Numbered from the stretch's first letter, positions 34,132 to 43,069 are shown. The stretch: 64,000 bases of DNA from UBA1081 sp964454355 (GCA_964454355.1 CAYVTA010000001.1:1-64000); one strand, 5' to 3'. The notes: a model not told the origin generated them from the letters alone. Numbers and translations: made by a program.

Positions 34132-36141
34132 ATGGATAAGGGAAAAATGAAGACTTATAAAAAGATACTGTTATCGGTTGTTGCCTTTATTATCCTTGCG
34201 GTGATTCTCGGCACAACAAATATTATCCCCCATCTTGCAGTAATTCCCGATATGTTTACAGTCGGTCTTGACTATATTTCTTTAGACAGAAATTCTGATG
34301 CAGTTTCAGCTGATGAGCTTAACAAAGCTATTGAAAAAGCGGCAGAAGATTTTTCACACCCTTTTGTTCTTGCAAATAAAGATAATTTTGACATAGTAAG
34401 AAAAGAATACGAAGAAAAATCTTTCACTGAATACACAGAAAGTCTCAGCAAATCAGTTCTTGATAACGCTGACGGACTTCTCGACACCGATATTTACCCT
34501 GTTATGGAGTATGTGCTTGACGAAGAAGACAGTATTCTGCCTATTTCCCGTGAGGTTATCAACCGTATGGTGATTCTCGGCTATGCGTGGCAGATTACAG
34601 GTGCCGACAAATACGCAGAAAGGGCTTGGCAGGAGCTGAGCAAAGTGTGCAGTTATGATGATTGGTGTACGAGTCATTTTCTCGCAACGGCTGAAATGGC
34701 TTTGGCTGTGTCAATAGGATATGACTGGTTTTTCGATTATCTTACCGATGAGCAAAAAGACCTTCTTGCTGAAACAACCTATAATTATGCAATCAAGCCT
34801 GCTCTGTCAAAAAATTATCTGAAAAACTGGTTTACCTGGTCAAAGAACAATTGGAACAGTATCTGTTACAGCGGTATAGGCATTGCATGTATGACTTTCA
34901 GCTCATACTATCCCGACGAATCGGCAGAATTTCTTTCCATGTGCTATAAGAATATGCCCATTGCTTTTGCAAACTTCACCCCCGACGGTGTTTATGCAGA
35001 GGGTTCCGGTTACTGTCAGTCGGGTATGAATTCGATAGTATACTTTGCTGCTACGTCCAAAAACTTCTTCGGCACTGATTACGGTATGTCTGAAATTGAT
35101 GGCTTCAAAGAATTAGGATATTTCCCCGTATATATTACAACACCAACAGGTGTTTTTAACTTCGGGGACAATAAAGACTTAATGTGTTTCTCTCCTGCAC
35201 TTCATTGGTACGCTTCGGAATACGATTCTCCACTTCTTGCTTGCTATCAGATGTGGGATATGCCCGATGAATTCACTGTCAACACTTCAAGTTCGGTTGA
35301 AAGAAACGGCGACGGAAAAGAAGATGCACTTTCCTCTCTCTGGTATAACAGAAAATATAAAGAAAAAAATGCAGATTTCAGCAATGAACCTCTCGCAGTA
35401 CGTCTTGAATCGGATGCAGGGCAAACGCTGACTCTTATGAGAAATGCTTACCTTGACAAAAACGGTACGTTTGCAGGCATCAAGGGCGGATATAACTACA
35501 CAAACCACGGTGACCTTGATATCGGTACTTTCGTCTTTGATTCAATGGGAGTAAGATGGGCTGAAGAACTCGGACCCGGCAGTTACGATGCTCCCAACTA
35601 TTTCCTGAACCTGCCTGCAGGCGGCAGATGGAAGAACTACAGCAAACGTGCAGAAGGGCAAAATACTCTTGTTATAAACCCGAACATGACACTTGACGAT
35701 CAGTACGCACTTGCTTCTTGCGATTTCACTTCATTTGAAGAAACTGCTGACGGCGGTAAATGCTCACTTAATATGACAGATGCTTACCGTATGAACGGTG
35801 CAGTTGAAGTCATAAGAGATTTCGAGCTTTATGACGGTTATTCTTCTCTTAAAATCACCGATAAAATAAAATGTTTAGTTCCGAGTGAAGTTTATTGGTT
35901 TATGCACACAAAGGCTGATATCAGCCTTTCAGAAGACTGTAAAACCGCTATTCTTACAATCGGAGATAAGCAGCTAAAGGCAACCTCTCATGCTGACGGT
36001 ATTTTCTCCGTTATGAAAGCAGAAGCACTGGACGGAGCTTATGAATATGACTCAGAATATCCCGATATTCAGAAGCTTACAGTGAAGCTTGACGATGTCA
36101 AGGAAGCAGATATTTCTATCACACTTGAACCGGTTATATAA
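34132..36141 (+). CDS. Heparinase II/III-like polysaccharide lyase-type protein
   Basis: A 669-residue protein with one N-terminal membrane segment (about 10-35), so anchored to or outside the membrane. The first 350 residues form the alpha/alpha toroid typical of polysaccharide lyases (WQITGADKYAERAWQELSKV, NNWNSICYSG, FTPDGVYAEGSGYCQSG). A beta-sandwich of the heparinase II/III type follows (GGYNYTNHGDLDIGTFVFDS, with the His expected near the active site). It likely degrades an acidic glycan by beta-elimination; the substrate is unknown. The NodB-family gene lies 68 bases downstream and may be co-transcribed. Confidence 0.82.
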   Translation: MDKGKMKTYKKILLSVVAFIILAVILGTTNIIPHLAVIPDMFTVGLDYISLDRNSDAVSADELNKAIEKAAEDFSHPFVLANKDNFDIVRKEYEEKSFTEYTESLSKSVLDNADGLLDTDIYPVMEYVLDEEDSILPISREVINRMVILGYAWQITGADKYAERAWQELSKVCSYDDWCTSHFLATAEMALAVSIGYDWFFDYLTDEQKDLLAETTYNYAIKPALSKNYLKNWFTWSKNNWNSICYSGIGIACMTFSSYYPDESAEFLSMCYKNMPIAFANFTPDGVYAEGSGYCQSGMNSIVYFAATSKNFFGTDYGMSEIDGFKELGYFPVYITTPTGVFNFGDNKDLMCFSPALHWYASEYDSPLLACYQMWDMPDEFTVNTSSSVERNGDGKEDALSSLWYNRKYKEKNADFSNEPLAVRLESDAGQTLTLMRNAYLDKNGTFAGIKGGYNYTNHGDLDIGTFVFDSMGVRWAEELGPGSYDAPNYFLNLPAGGRWKNYSKRAEGQNTLVINPNMTLDDQYALASCDFTSFEETADGGKCSLNMTDAYRMNGAVEVIRDFELYDGYSSLKITDKIKCLVPSEVYWFMHTKADISLSEDCKTAILTIGDKQLKATSHADGIFSVMKAEALDGAYEYDSEYPDIQKLTVKLDDVKEADISITLEPVI

Positions 36142-36209
36142 AGCCAGAAAAACATAATAATTTCATAAAAAAATTATATAAGACATATGTATTTTCCAGA
36201 GGTGTTTTT

Positions 36210-36968
36210 ATGAAAATATTTTCTTTAAGGCTCAAATCTATAACCATAACCGCAATTATACTTATCGCAGTTTGTTTAGGTGTGTATTTCATGGCATCAC
36301 TTGTAAACGAGGCTGTATCAGCAAATGACAGGCTGATTCCGATTTATAATGTTGATAAAGACACAAATGAGGTTGCTATCACTTTTAACTGTGCAATAAG
36401 CGGCGATATCGACCGTATCCTGTCAATTCTTGAAGCGTATGATGTAAAATGTACTTTCTTTCTTTTAGGCTCCTGGGCAGAAGCACACGCAGATGAAGTA
36501 AAAGCAATTTATGATGCAGGGCACGAACTGGGAAATCATTCATACTCGCATAATGATATGCCGTCAATGAGCTATGAGAATATAATTCTGGATATTCAGA
36601 AATGCAACGATGTTGTAAAAAGTATCACAGGCGAATCCCCTACCCTGTTTCGTGCACCGTCAGGAGCTTACGACAACAAAACCATCTCCGCCGCAGAGGA
36701 ATTGGGTATGACAACAATTCAATGGGATGTGGATTCTGTTGACTGGAGGAATATATCCGAAGATGAAATCATCAGCAGGGTCACATCAAAAGTAAAAAGC
36801 GGTTCAATAATTCAATTACACTCCGGAACTGAACACACGGCAGATGCATTGCCTGACCTGCTTGATTATCTGACTGCTAACGGATTCACAACAACAACTG
36901 TCAGCAAACTAATATATACATCCGACTACAAAATTAACAGCAATGGAACGCAAAGCCTGATACAATAA
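36210..36968 (+). CDS. NodB-family polysaccharide deacetylase homologue with altered catalytic motif
   Basis: A 252-residue protein with an N-terminal signal anchor (about 12-30) and a NodB domain. The metal-binding His pair is present (His110 and His114 in GNHSYSH), as is the RAPSGAYDN segment. But the usual TFDD motif reads TFNC (Asn60, Cys61), so both catalytic and metal-binding aspartates are replaced. Some sporulation-type relatives also vary here, so activity is uncertain and it could bind without cutting. A broken copy of this gene is at 24298-24516. It follows the heparinase-like gene, in keeping with envelope or glycan work. Confidence 0.82.
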   Translation: MKIFSLRLKSITITAIILIAVCLGVYFMASLVNEAVSANDRLIPIYNVDKDTNEVAITFNCAISGDIDRILSILEAYDVKCTFFLLGSWAEAHADEVKAIYDAGHELGNHSYSHNDMPSMSYENIILDIQKCNDVVKSITGESPTLFRAPSGAYDNKTISAAEELGMTTIQWDVDSVDWRNISEDEIISRVTSKVKSGSIIQLHSGTEHTADALPDLLDYLTANGFTTTTVSKLIYTSDYKINSNGTQSLIQ

Positions 36969-37109
36969 AATATTAATGATTTATACAAGAAATATTAATT
37001 TTATGTTAATAATATATTTACACTTTGCTCATTTTGTTTAAAATTAATTAACCAATGCATTTTCATATTGTTATATAATGTTGTTAATGTTTTAACGGAG
37101 GAATGCAAT

Positions 37110-38657
37110 ATGATAATGTCAAAGAAAACAGTTTTTGTTACCGGAGGCACTGGCACTATGGGTTGGGCAGCATTCAAAGAACTGCTCAAGCATCCTAACG
37201 AAGTCAACATACGTCTTCTTGTAAGAAAAAGTCCTAAAAACTTTGCTCTGCTCAAACCATACCTCAATTATCCCAACGTCAAAATGATATGGGGTGATCT
37301 TCTCGATTACGAATCAATCCTTGAAGGTATTGAGGGCTGTGATTATTTGCTTCATATCGGCGGCATGGTATCCCCTGCGGCTGACTACAAGCCTTACTCC
37401 ACTCTTAAAACAAATGTTACTGCGGCCGAATATATTGTTAAAGCTGTTAAGGCTCAGCCAAATGCTGATGATATAAAGGTGTGCTATATCGGTACTGTTG
37501 CACAAACCGGATGCAGAAATTATCCTGTTCACTGGGGACGTTGCGGAGATCCCATCAAAATTTCCGTATATGACCACTATGCAATATCAAAAACCATTGC
37601 AGAACGAGTTTTTGCAGAAAGCGGTTTAAAACATTGGGTTGTAATGCGTCAGTCAGGTATTCTCTACCCTGCCCTTCTTCACAATATGGAGCCTATCATG
37701 TACCATGTTCCCCTTAACGGTATGCTTGAATGGGCAACTGTTGAAGATTCCGGCAGACTTATGTGCAATCTTGTTACAGAAGAAAATCTGCCCGAAGAAT
37801 TTTGGAGAAGCTTCTACAACATCGGCTCCGGTAAGGAATACAGACTTACAAACTATGAATTTGAAAAACTGCTTCTGGGTTGTATCGGTTTGGGCGATCC
37901 TAAAGACCTGTTTGACCCCAACTGGTTTACGCTCAAAAATTTCCACGGTCAGTACTATGCAGACAGTGATTTGCTCGAAAAATATCTTCATTTCCGTGAA
38001 AATCTTCCTGTTGAAATGTACTTTGACAGACTTGCAGAACAGGTTGAAGCATACTTCAGAATCCCAAAATATATTCCCGCAACAAAGATTATCGATGCTT
38101 GTGCAAAGCCATTTATGAAGAAAATTGCAGAGACAAAAAAATGGGGTACTCTCGACTGGATAAAGACAAGGGATCAGAACAGAATCTCAGCATTCTACGG
38201 TTCATACGAAGATTGGCAGAAAATCGGTTCATATTGGTCAATGTTTGAGCTTGAAAGCCCTGACAAACACAATATGGCTGCTGACGAATATAAGCTTGAC
38301 CACGGATATGACGAAACGAAGCCTGTATCAGAACTTGATTTGAAGGATATGCAAAAAGCTGCTGAATTCAGAGGCGGCAGCGTTGTCAGCAAGAAGATGA
38401 CAAAGGGTGATATGTTCACAAAAATCAAGTGGAGATGCGGTACTTGCGGCAAAGAATTCAGTGCAAGCCCCAATCTGGTACTCAAAGGCGGCCATTGGTG
38501 TCCCGACTGCATAATTCCTACCGTTAAATGGAAATATGACGAGGTTGCAAGAACAAATCCTTTCTTTGCTCAGGTATGGTACAATGACCACTCACCGGAA
38601 GAAAACAATGTTTATTACTTCGACGAGATTTTCGAGGGTTGGGAAAGAAAAAAATAA
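37110..38657 (+). CDS. NAD-dependent epimerase/dehydratase with C-terminal zinc ribbon
   Basis: A 515-residue extended SDR enzyme. The Rossmann motif TVFVTGGTGTMGWAA begins the protein, DYLLHIGGMVSP follows, and the YxxxK pair is in DHYAISKTIAE. These enzymes change nucleotide sugars or related substrates; which one is unknown. The C-terminal 150 residues are unusual: WRCGTCGKEFSAS and HWCPDCI form a CxxC/CxxC zinc ribbon. I start at the ATG at 37110, eight bases after GGAGG. An in-frame ATG at 37068 has no ribosome site. It stands alone, with its own terminator. Confidence 0.85.
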   Translation: MIMSKKTVFVTGGTGTMGWAAFKELLKHPNEVNIRLLVRKSPKNFALLKPYLNYPNVKMIWGDLLDYESILEGIEGCDYLLHIGGMVSPAADYKPYSTLKTNVTAAEYIVKAVKAQPNADDIKVCYIGTVAQTGCRNYPVHWGRCGDPIKISVYDHYAISKTIAERVFAESGLKHWVVMRQSGILYPALLHNMEPIMYHVPLNGMLEWATVEDSGRLMCNLVTEENLPEEFWRSFYNIGSGKEYRLTNYEFEKLLLGCIGLGDPKDLFDPNWFTLKNFHGQYYADSDLLEKYLHFRENLPVEMYFDRLAEQVEAYFRIPKYIPATKIIDACAKPFMKKIAETKKWGTLDWIKTRDQNRISAFYGSYEDWQKIGSYWSMFELESPDKHNMAADEYKLDHGYDETKPVSELDLKDMQKAAEFRGGSVVSKKMTKGDMFTKIKWRCGTCGKEFSASPNLVLKGGHWCPDCIIPTVKWKYDEVARTNPFFAQVWYNDHSPEENNVYYFDEIFEGWERKK

Positions 38658-38697
38658 AAACATTTACTTTTATAAAACCATAACAAGTTTATCTATA

Positions 38698-38736
38698 AAA
38701 TTTCCGACAGAATGCTCCTGTTGGAAATTTTTTTAT
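38698..38736 (+). terminator. Intrinsic terminator of the epimerase gene
   Basis: AAATTTCC...GGAAATTT arms with an inner ACAG/CTGT stem, followed by TTTTTATT. It ends the epimerase transcript. Confidence 0.82.
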
Positions 38737-38744
38737 TCGAACTA

Positions 38745-38773
38745 TTTACATATGATTTTTTTTATGGTAGAAT
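38745..38773 (+). promoter_or_regulatory. Promoter of the 26-residue peptide gene
   Basis: TTTACA (38745-38750) and TAGAAT (38768-38773), 17 bases apart. The unit lies between two terminators, so this promoter must drive it. Confidence 0.75.
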
Positions 38774-38811
38774 AAATATGAATTGAATCCGAACAGGAGG
38801 GAGGATATAAA

Positions 38812-38892
38812 ATGGATATTTTAAGCATCTTCACAACAATCTACAAGATTATCATGAAATTCCTTGAAAATCTCCTTGTTGAATGGGAATAA
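38812..38892 (+). CDS. 26-residue hydrophobic/amphipathic peptide
   Basis: A short frame, MDILSIFTTIYKIIMKF then LENLLVEWE, is too small for normal gene callers but has an exceptionally strong ribosome site (AGGAGGGAGG) before the ATG. It has its own promoter (38745-38773) and a 12-bp-stem terminator (38913-38953), giving a separate transcript of about 160 bases. The peptide could form an amphipathic or membrane-lying helix, ending in acidic residues. In size and character it resembles type I toxins, phenol-soluble modulin-like peptides, or small membrane regulators; I cannot say which. No antisense gene is obvious. Confidence 0.72.
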   Translation: MDILSIFTTIYKIIMKFLENLLVEWE

Positions 38893-38912
38893 TTTAATTG
38901 ATTATGCAATAT

Positions 38913-38953
38913 CAGCCAAAAAAGCTTTTATTAACTTTTTTGGCTGTTTTTGT
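38913..38953 (+). terminator. Terminator of the small peptide unit
   Basis: Perfect 12-bp arms CAGCCAAAAAAG and CTTTTTTGGCTG followed by TTTTTGTT. Confidence 0.9.
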
Positions 38954-39059
38954 TGTTCATCAATAACCTATAATATTTTTAAGTATTCGCAAAAAAAACT
39001 TGAAACATATATAAAAATAATGTATAATGCTTTTAGTATTACAGTTAGGAAGAAATTAT

Positions 39060-39791
39060 ATGTTGGGTAAAAGTGTCAAAGTCAGGATAACTAAACCCTT
39101 CAATTCCTTTGACAGCAAAAACAATACCAGGTATATGCTCAATTTCGGTATAGCCGAAATAAAGACAGAAAAAAGAAATTTTATTTATTCAGCCTGCGTT
39201 ATGGGTATCAACCACCCTGTCAATATTTTTGAAGGGAAAATTATAGCCATTGTCCGGCATCAGGACAAAAGGCCAAATTACATTATTGTTGCACCGAAAA
39301 AGTCAAGATATATAAATTTTGAAATTGAGGATGCAATTAAATTCCTTGAAAAAAACAGACCTCATAAGCTTGAGTGCCTTTATGAGAGCTCTTGCGGTGC
39401 GGTCGTTTTCAGGGATATCGGAAATACTCGAAAATATCTTCTCATCAAAAACAAGCGAAGCACGCATTGGGGATTCCCCAAAGGACATATTGAGAGAGGA
39501 GAAACACCTATTGCGACGGCAAAACGTGAGGTATTGGAGGAAACCGGACTGCATATAAATATCATTGACGGGTACAGCTCCACTTCCGAATACAAAATCG
39601 CAGGCAGAGTTGAAAAAAGAGTAACTATTTTCCTTGCAAGTACAACAGATGTCAACACAGTCATTCAGCAAGAAGAAATTGAAGATTACATCTGGCTTGA
39701 TTACAACAATGCACTTAAACAATTGAAATTCGAAAATGACAAGAGTATCCTTATTTCATCGAAGGATTTTCTTGAAACAAAAAATATTTAA
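39060..39791 (+). CDS. Nudix hydrolase with degenerate pyrophosphatase-like N-terminal domain
   Basis: A 243-residue protein; the ATG at 39060 has AGGAAG upstream (an ATG at 39027 would extend it without support). The first 100 residues resemble the small inorganic pyrophosphatase-like domain of Firmicutes (SFDSKNNTRYMLNFG, NIFEGKIIAIVRHQDKR, IVAPKK), but the metal-binding acidic residues expected after the first part are missing (RNFIYSACV). Residues 110-240 are a Nudix hydrolase with the box GHIERGE...REVLEETG, as in enzymes that cleave nucleoside polyphosphates such as Ap4A. So the first domain probably serves structure or binding only. A small-membrane-protein gene follows closely, so the two may form a transcript. 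Confidence 0.82.
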   Translation: MLGKSVKVRITKPFNSFDSKNNTRYMLNFGIAEIKTEKRNFIYSACVMGINHPVNIFEGKIIAIVRHQDKRPNYIIVAPKKSRYINFEIEDAIKFLEKNRPHKLECLYESSCGAVVFRDIGNTRKYLLIKNKRSTHWGFPKGHIERGETPIATAKREVLEETGLHINIIDGYSSTSEYKIAGRVEKRVTIFLASTTDVNTVIQQEEIEDYIWLDYNNALKQLKFENDKSILISSKDFLETKNI

Positions 39792-39808
39792 TTTAGGAGC
39801 TGATTAAA

Positions 39809-40363
39809 CTGGCTGAAACATTAGCTAATTTTTTTGTGGAGATTTTTGGCAACACGATTCCTGCAGAAGTAACTATATTTATTATCTCACTTCTGCCAAT
39901 TCTTGAACTCAGAGGCGGACTTATTGCCGCAGTGCTTCTGAATGTTCCTCTGTGGAAAGCTTTCATAATTTGTTACATTGCAAATTTGATTCCCGTTCCG
40001 TTCATTATTCTTTTCATCAAAAAGATTTTTGAATTTTTGAGAAGATTTAAAATTTTTGACAAGTTTATCGACAAGCTTGAAGCAAAGACCGAAAAAAATA
40101 AAGACAAAGTAATGCGCTATAAGCAGTGGGGACTTCTTATCTTCGTTGCAATTCCCCTTCCCGGAACAGGTGCTTGGACAGGTTCGCTTTTTGCTGCCCT
40201 TCTTAACATTGACTTAAAAAAAGCATTTCCAATCATTGCACTGGGCGTACTTATTGCAGGCGTTATCGTTGCAGTAGCATCTTACGGAACAGCAGCACTT
40301 TTAGGTTCAGAACCTGCTTCAGCGGAAGCAGTAATTTCAGTACTTTCTCAGTTAAAAGCATAA
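39809..40363 (+). CDS. Small multidrug export protein family (COG2426-like) membrane protein, likely CTG start
   Basis: A predicted multi-spanning membrane protein of about 184 residues with the family pattern ISLLPILELRGG near the N-terminus, VPFIILFIKKIF and FVAIPLPGTGAWTGS. The function of this family is poorly known despite its name. Translation from the GTG at 39836 would lack the first nine residues. A CTG at 39809 lies nine bases after AGGAG and adds AETLANFFV, which gives the usual start of the family. I therefore favour the CTG, with GTG as the alternative. Confidence 0.75.
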   Translation: MAETLANFFVEIFGNTIPAEVTIFIISLLPILELRGGLIAAVLLNVPLWKAFIICYIANLIPVPFIILFIKKIFEFLRRFKIFDKFIDKLEAKTEKNKDKVMRYKQWGLLIFVAIPLPGTGAWTGSLFAALLNIDLKKAFPIIALGVLIAGVIVAVASYGTAALLGSEPASAEAVISVLSQLKA

Positions 40364-40367
40364 ATTT

Positions 40368-40392
40368 AACCTCCCGAAAGGGAGGTTTTTTA
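40368..40392 (+). terminator. Intrinsic terminator of the COG2426-like gene
   Basis: CCTCCC-GAAA-GGGAGG followed by TTTTTTAAT, seven bases beyond the stop codon. Confidence 0.92.
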
Positions 40393-40402
40393 ATATTGAT
40401 GA

Positions 40403-41005
40403 TTATATAAATTTCACACCTAACAGTTCAACTATATCTGCAGACTGCTCAATATTAATTTTTGCACCTTTTAGCTCCGTAAATTTATCAGACACTGCAA
40501 TTCCTCTTATATCACAGGCGGATAAATCAACATCTTTAAGCTTTGTACCGAAAAAATCAGCCGATATTAAACTTACATCAGAAAATTTTACTTTTTTGAG
40601 ATTTACATTCTGAAATGCTGCAAATTTCATATTACAAGCCATAAATGAAGTTGCTTCGATTTTTGATTCTGAAAAAACACCGTAACAAAATGATGTTCCG
40701 CTGATTTCAGTTTCTTTTATATGTGAATCTGAAAAATCAGAGCCGTCAATTTTTGAATTTTGCACAGTACAGTTTTTCCAATAACTTCCGGTGAATCTGC
40801 AATTGACAAAACTGCAATCTGCAATATAAGAATCAACAAATGATGTTTTTGAGAAATCACAGTTTTCAAACTTACATTCAGAAAATTTAACGGAGTTAAA
40901 ATCAAACTTTACTAAATCAACGGAAACTATTTTTTCGTTTTCAAAAACAGAATTTTTAACGTAATCATCAGATTCCGAAACAGCTTGAATAAAAGTTACT
41001 TTCAT
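40403..41005 (-). CDS. Pentapeptide-repeat protein
   Basis: A 200-residue protein made of pentapeptide repeats of the A(D/N)LXX-like form (VKFSECKFENCDFSKTSFVD, ISADFFGTKLKDVDLSAC), which fold into a right-handed square beta helix. Some such proteins mimic DNA and protect gyrase from quinolones; most have unknown roles. It is the last gene of a three-gene run with the glycerophosphodiester phosphodiesterase and the THUMP methyltransferase (10 bases downstream of the latter). No export signal is seen. Confidence 0.88.
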   Translation of the reverse strand: MKVTFIQAVSESDDYVKNSVFENEKIVSVDLVKFDFNSVKFSECKFENCDFSKTSFVDSYIADCSFVNCRFTGSYWKNCTVQNSKIDGSDFSDSHIKETEISGTSFCYGVFSESKIEATSFMACNMKFAAFQNVNLKKVKFSDVSLISADFFGTKLKDVDLSACDIRGIAVSDKFTELKGAKINIEQSADIVELLGVKFI

Positions 41006-41015
41006 ATTTTCTATA

Positions 41016-42131
41016 TTACTTAAAGTACATATAAAACTGACATTTTATCATGCCGTTATAGAGCTTTCTGCGTTTATCGGCTTTTCTGCCAAAGGATTTT
41101 TCAAAATCCTCATCAGCAGTGATTATATAATAAGCCCAGCCTCTTTGAGGAGTGAAAACATTGCCGATTTTCTTATAAAGCTGCTGCACGGAAGCAGTAT
41201 CCATAAGTCTTTCGCCATAAGGGGGATTAATAATTACAGTTCCTCTGTCGGTTTCGGGCTTAAAATCCGTAACATCTGCTTTTTTGAAGGTTATAAGGTC
41301 AGCAACACCGGCTCTTTGAGCATTTTCACGTGCAATCTTGAGAGCAGCCACATCAACATCCGAACCGTATGCTTTAAATGTAATATCGGTTTTTTCAAGG
41401 CTTCTTGCTCTTTCTCTCTCCTGCTGCCATATCTCAGTAGGTATCTGACTCCAACTTTCAGCCGTAAAATGCCTGTTTACACCGGGAGCAATATTTTTTG
41501 CCATCATAGCTCCTTCTGTAAGAATTGTACCGGAACCACACATCGGGTCATAAAGAGTATGGAAATCACGAAGTCTTGCAAAATAACAGAGAGCTGCTGC
41601 AAGTGTTTCCTTTATAGGAGCTGCGTTTGAAGCGGGTCTGTAGCCTCGCTTGTGAAGTCCTGCACCTGTAGTATCAATAAGAAGACTAACTTTGTTTTTC
41701 ATTATAGAAAACTGAATCTGATACATCGCTCCTGTCTCTTTAAACCATTCGACATGATACTTTGTCTTTAGTCTTTCAACAACAGCTTTTTTAATAATAG
41801 CCTGACAGTCACTTACACTGAAAAGATCAGAGTTGAGTGAATACCCTTTTACAGGGAACCTATCTTCTCTGCCGATCCAATTTTCCCAAGGCAAACGCTT
41901 CGTTCCCTGAAAAAGCTCTTCAAACGAATGAGCCTCAAAAGTGCCCATGAGCACCTGTATTCTTTCAGAAAATCTTGAACATATATTTGCTCTTGCGAGA
42001 ATGCTCTCGTCTCCCGAAAAAAGCACTCTTCCGTTTTCTGCAGCAACATCAGATGCACCCATTTCTCTCAATTCTTCCGCAATGGGAGCTTCAAGTCCGA
42101 GAAGACACGGAACTACAAAATTGATTTTCAT
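41016..42131 (-). CDS. THUMP-domain RNA methyltransferase (RlmL/YpsC type)
   Basis: A 371-residue SAM-dependent enzyme that likely methylates a guanine in 23S rRNA. The N-terminal THUMP region has LLGLEAPIAEELREMGA and NICSRFSERIQVLMG. The Rossmann methyltransferase core has YDPMCGSGTILTEGA and the N6/N2-type active motif INPPYGERL. It resembles the N-terminal half of RlmL and B. subtilis YpsC, which act on G2445 in 23S rRNA. The gene lies 11 bases after the GDPD gene and 10 bases before the pentapeptide gene, on the same strand. Confidence 0.9.
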   Translation of the reverse strand: MKINFVVPCLLGLEAPIAEELREMGASDVAAENGRVLFSGDESILARANICSRFSERIQVLMGTFEAHSFEELFQGTKRLPWENWIGREDRFPVKGYSLNSDLFSVSDCQAIIKKAVVERLKTKYHVEWFKETGAMYQIQFSIMKNKVSLLIDTTGAGLHKRGYRPASNAAPIKETLAAALCYFARLRDFHTLYDPMCGSGTILTEGAMMAKNIAPGVNRHFTAESWSQIPTEIWQQERERARSLEKTDITFKAYGSDVDVAALKIARENAQRAGVADLITFKKADVTDFKPETDRGTVIINPPYGERLMDTASVQQLYKKIGNVFTPQRGWAYYIITADEDFEKSFGRKADKRRKLYNGMIKCQFYMYFK

Positions 42132-42142
42132 AAATTACCTCA

Positions 42143-42901
42143 TTATTTCATAGAATTCATTATTGACCTTACTTTATCGGGGCAGTCCGTGATAATTCCG
42201 TCAACACCGCATTTAATAAGTCTTCTGATAGAAAACTCGTTATTAACAGTCCATGCGTTGACCTTGATTCCGTTTGCATGAGCAGCCTTAACGTAAAGAG
42301 GGCCTACATAAAACTCTATAGGATGTAATGCATCTGCACCGATTTTCTTTGCATAACCTACAGGATTTGCAAGCTGCAAAGGTGAATGAAAATTATTGGG
42401 TGAGTAAAGATAACCTGTTTTACATCTGGGATCAATTTTTTTTGCTTCTATCAGAAGCTTTGAACTGAAGCTGGAAATAAGAAGCCTGTCAAACAACCCG
42501 TGTTCTTTTACAGCAGTAATTGTTTTTTTGACTATATCCGACTCTCTTTCTCTGGGAGTTTTAAGCTCAATATTCATAATTTCGATATCGGATGATGCAA
42601 TCAAATCAAGAAACTCATCAAGAGTGGGAATGGGTGTACCTTTAAATGTAGGCGAATAATATGCTCCGAAGTCAAATTTTTTGATTTCTTCAAGAGTATA
42701 AGATGCAATCGTTCCCATGCCGTTGCTGGTATCATTAATAGTATAGTTATGGCATATTACAGGTACGCCATCCTTGGTCATATGTACATCAGTCTCCACA
42801 CCGTCTGCACAAAGCTGAATTGACTTTTGAAATGCAGGCAATGTGTTCTGAGGGGCATATTTATTTGCACCTCGGTGAGAAATTATCTTTATTTGATTCA
42901 T
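42143..42901 (-). CDS. Glycerophosphodiester phosphodiesterase
   Basis: Hydrolyses glycerophosphodiesters to glycerol-3-phosphate and an alcohol. The 252 residues show IISHRGANKYAPQNTLPAF (catalytic His and metal-site region), GVETDVHMTKDGVPVICHN and NIELKTPRE. No signal peptide is visible, so it acts in the cytoplasm. I start at the ATG at 42901 with GGAG about ten bases upstream; the frame extends upstream to 42943 without better signals. It begins the run with the THUMP methyltransferase and pentapeptide genes. Confidence 0.9.
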   Translation of the reverse strand: MNQIKIISHRGANKYAPQNTLPAFQKSIQLCADGVETDVHMTKDGVPVICHNYTINDTSNGMGTIASYTLEEIKKFDFGAYYSPTFKGTPIPTLDEFLDLIASSDIEIMNIELKTPRERESDIVKKTITAVKEHGLFDRLLISSFSSKLLIEAKKIDPRCKTGYLYSPNNFHSPLQLANPVGYAKKIGADALHPIEFYVGPLYVKAAHANGIKVNAWTVNNEFSIRRLIKCGVDGIITDCPDKVRSIMNSMK

Positions 42902-43007
42902 TTTCTTCACGCTCCAACTTATATATCCTGTACATTGTAGCATATTTTTCTTGATAATAACAGCATTTTGTTAAAAAAATATATAAAATTATATATTTTT
43001 TACGGGA

Positions 43008-43035
43008 TTGACATTTTTTTTCAGTGAGTTATAAT
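43008..43035 (+). promoter_or_regulatory. Strong promoter of the phosphoribosyltransferase gene
   Basis: TTGACA (43008-43013) and TATAAT (43030-43035), 16 bases apart, both perfect. The following ATG at 43070 has AAAGGAG. Confidence 0.85.
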
Positions 43036-43069
43036 AATATAAGTTAACAGATAAAGGAGACTGCATAAA

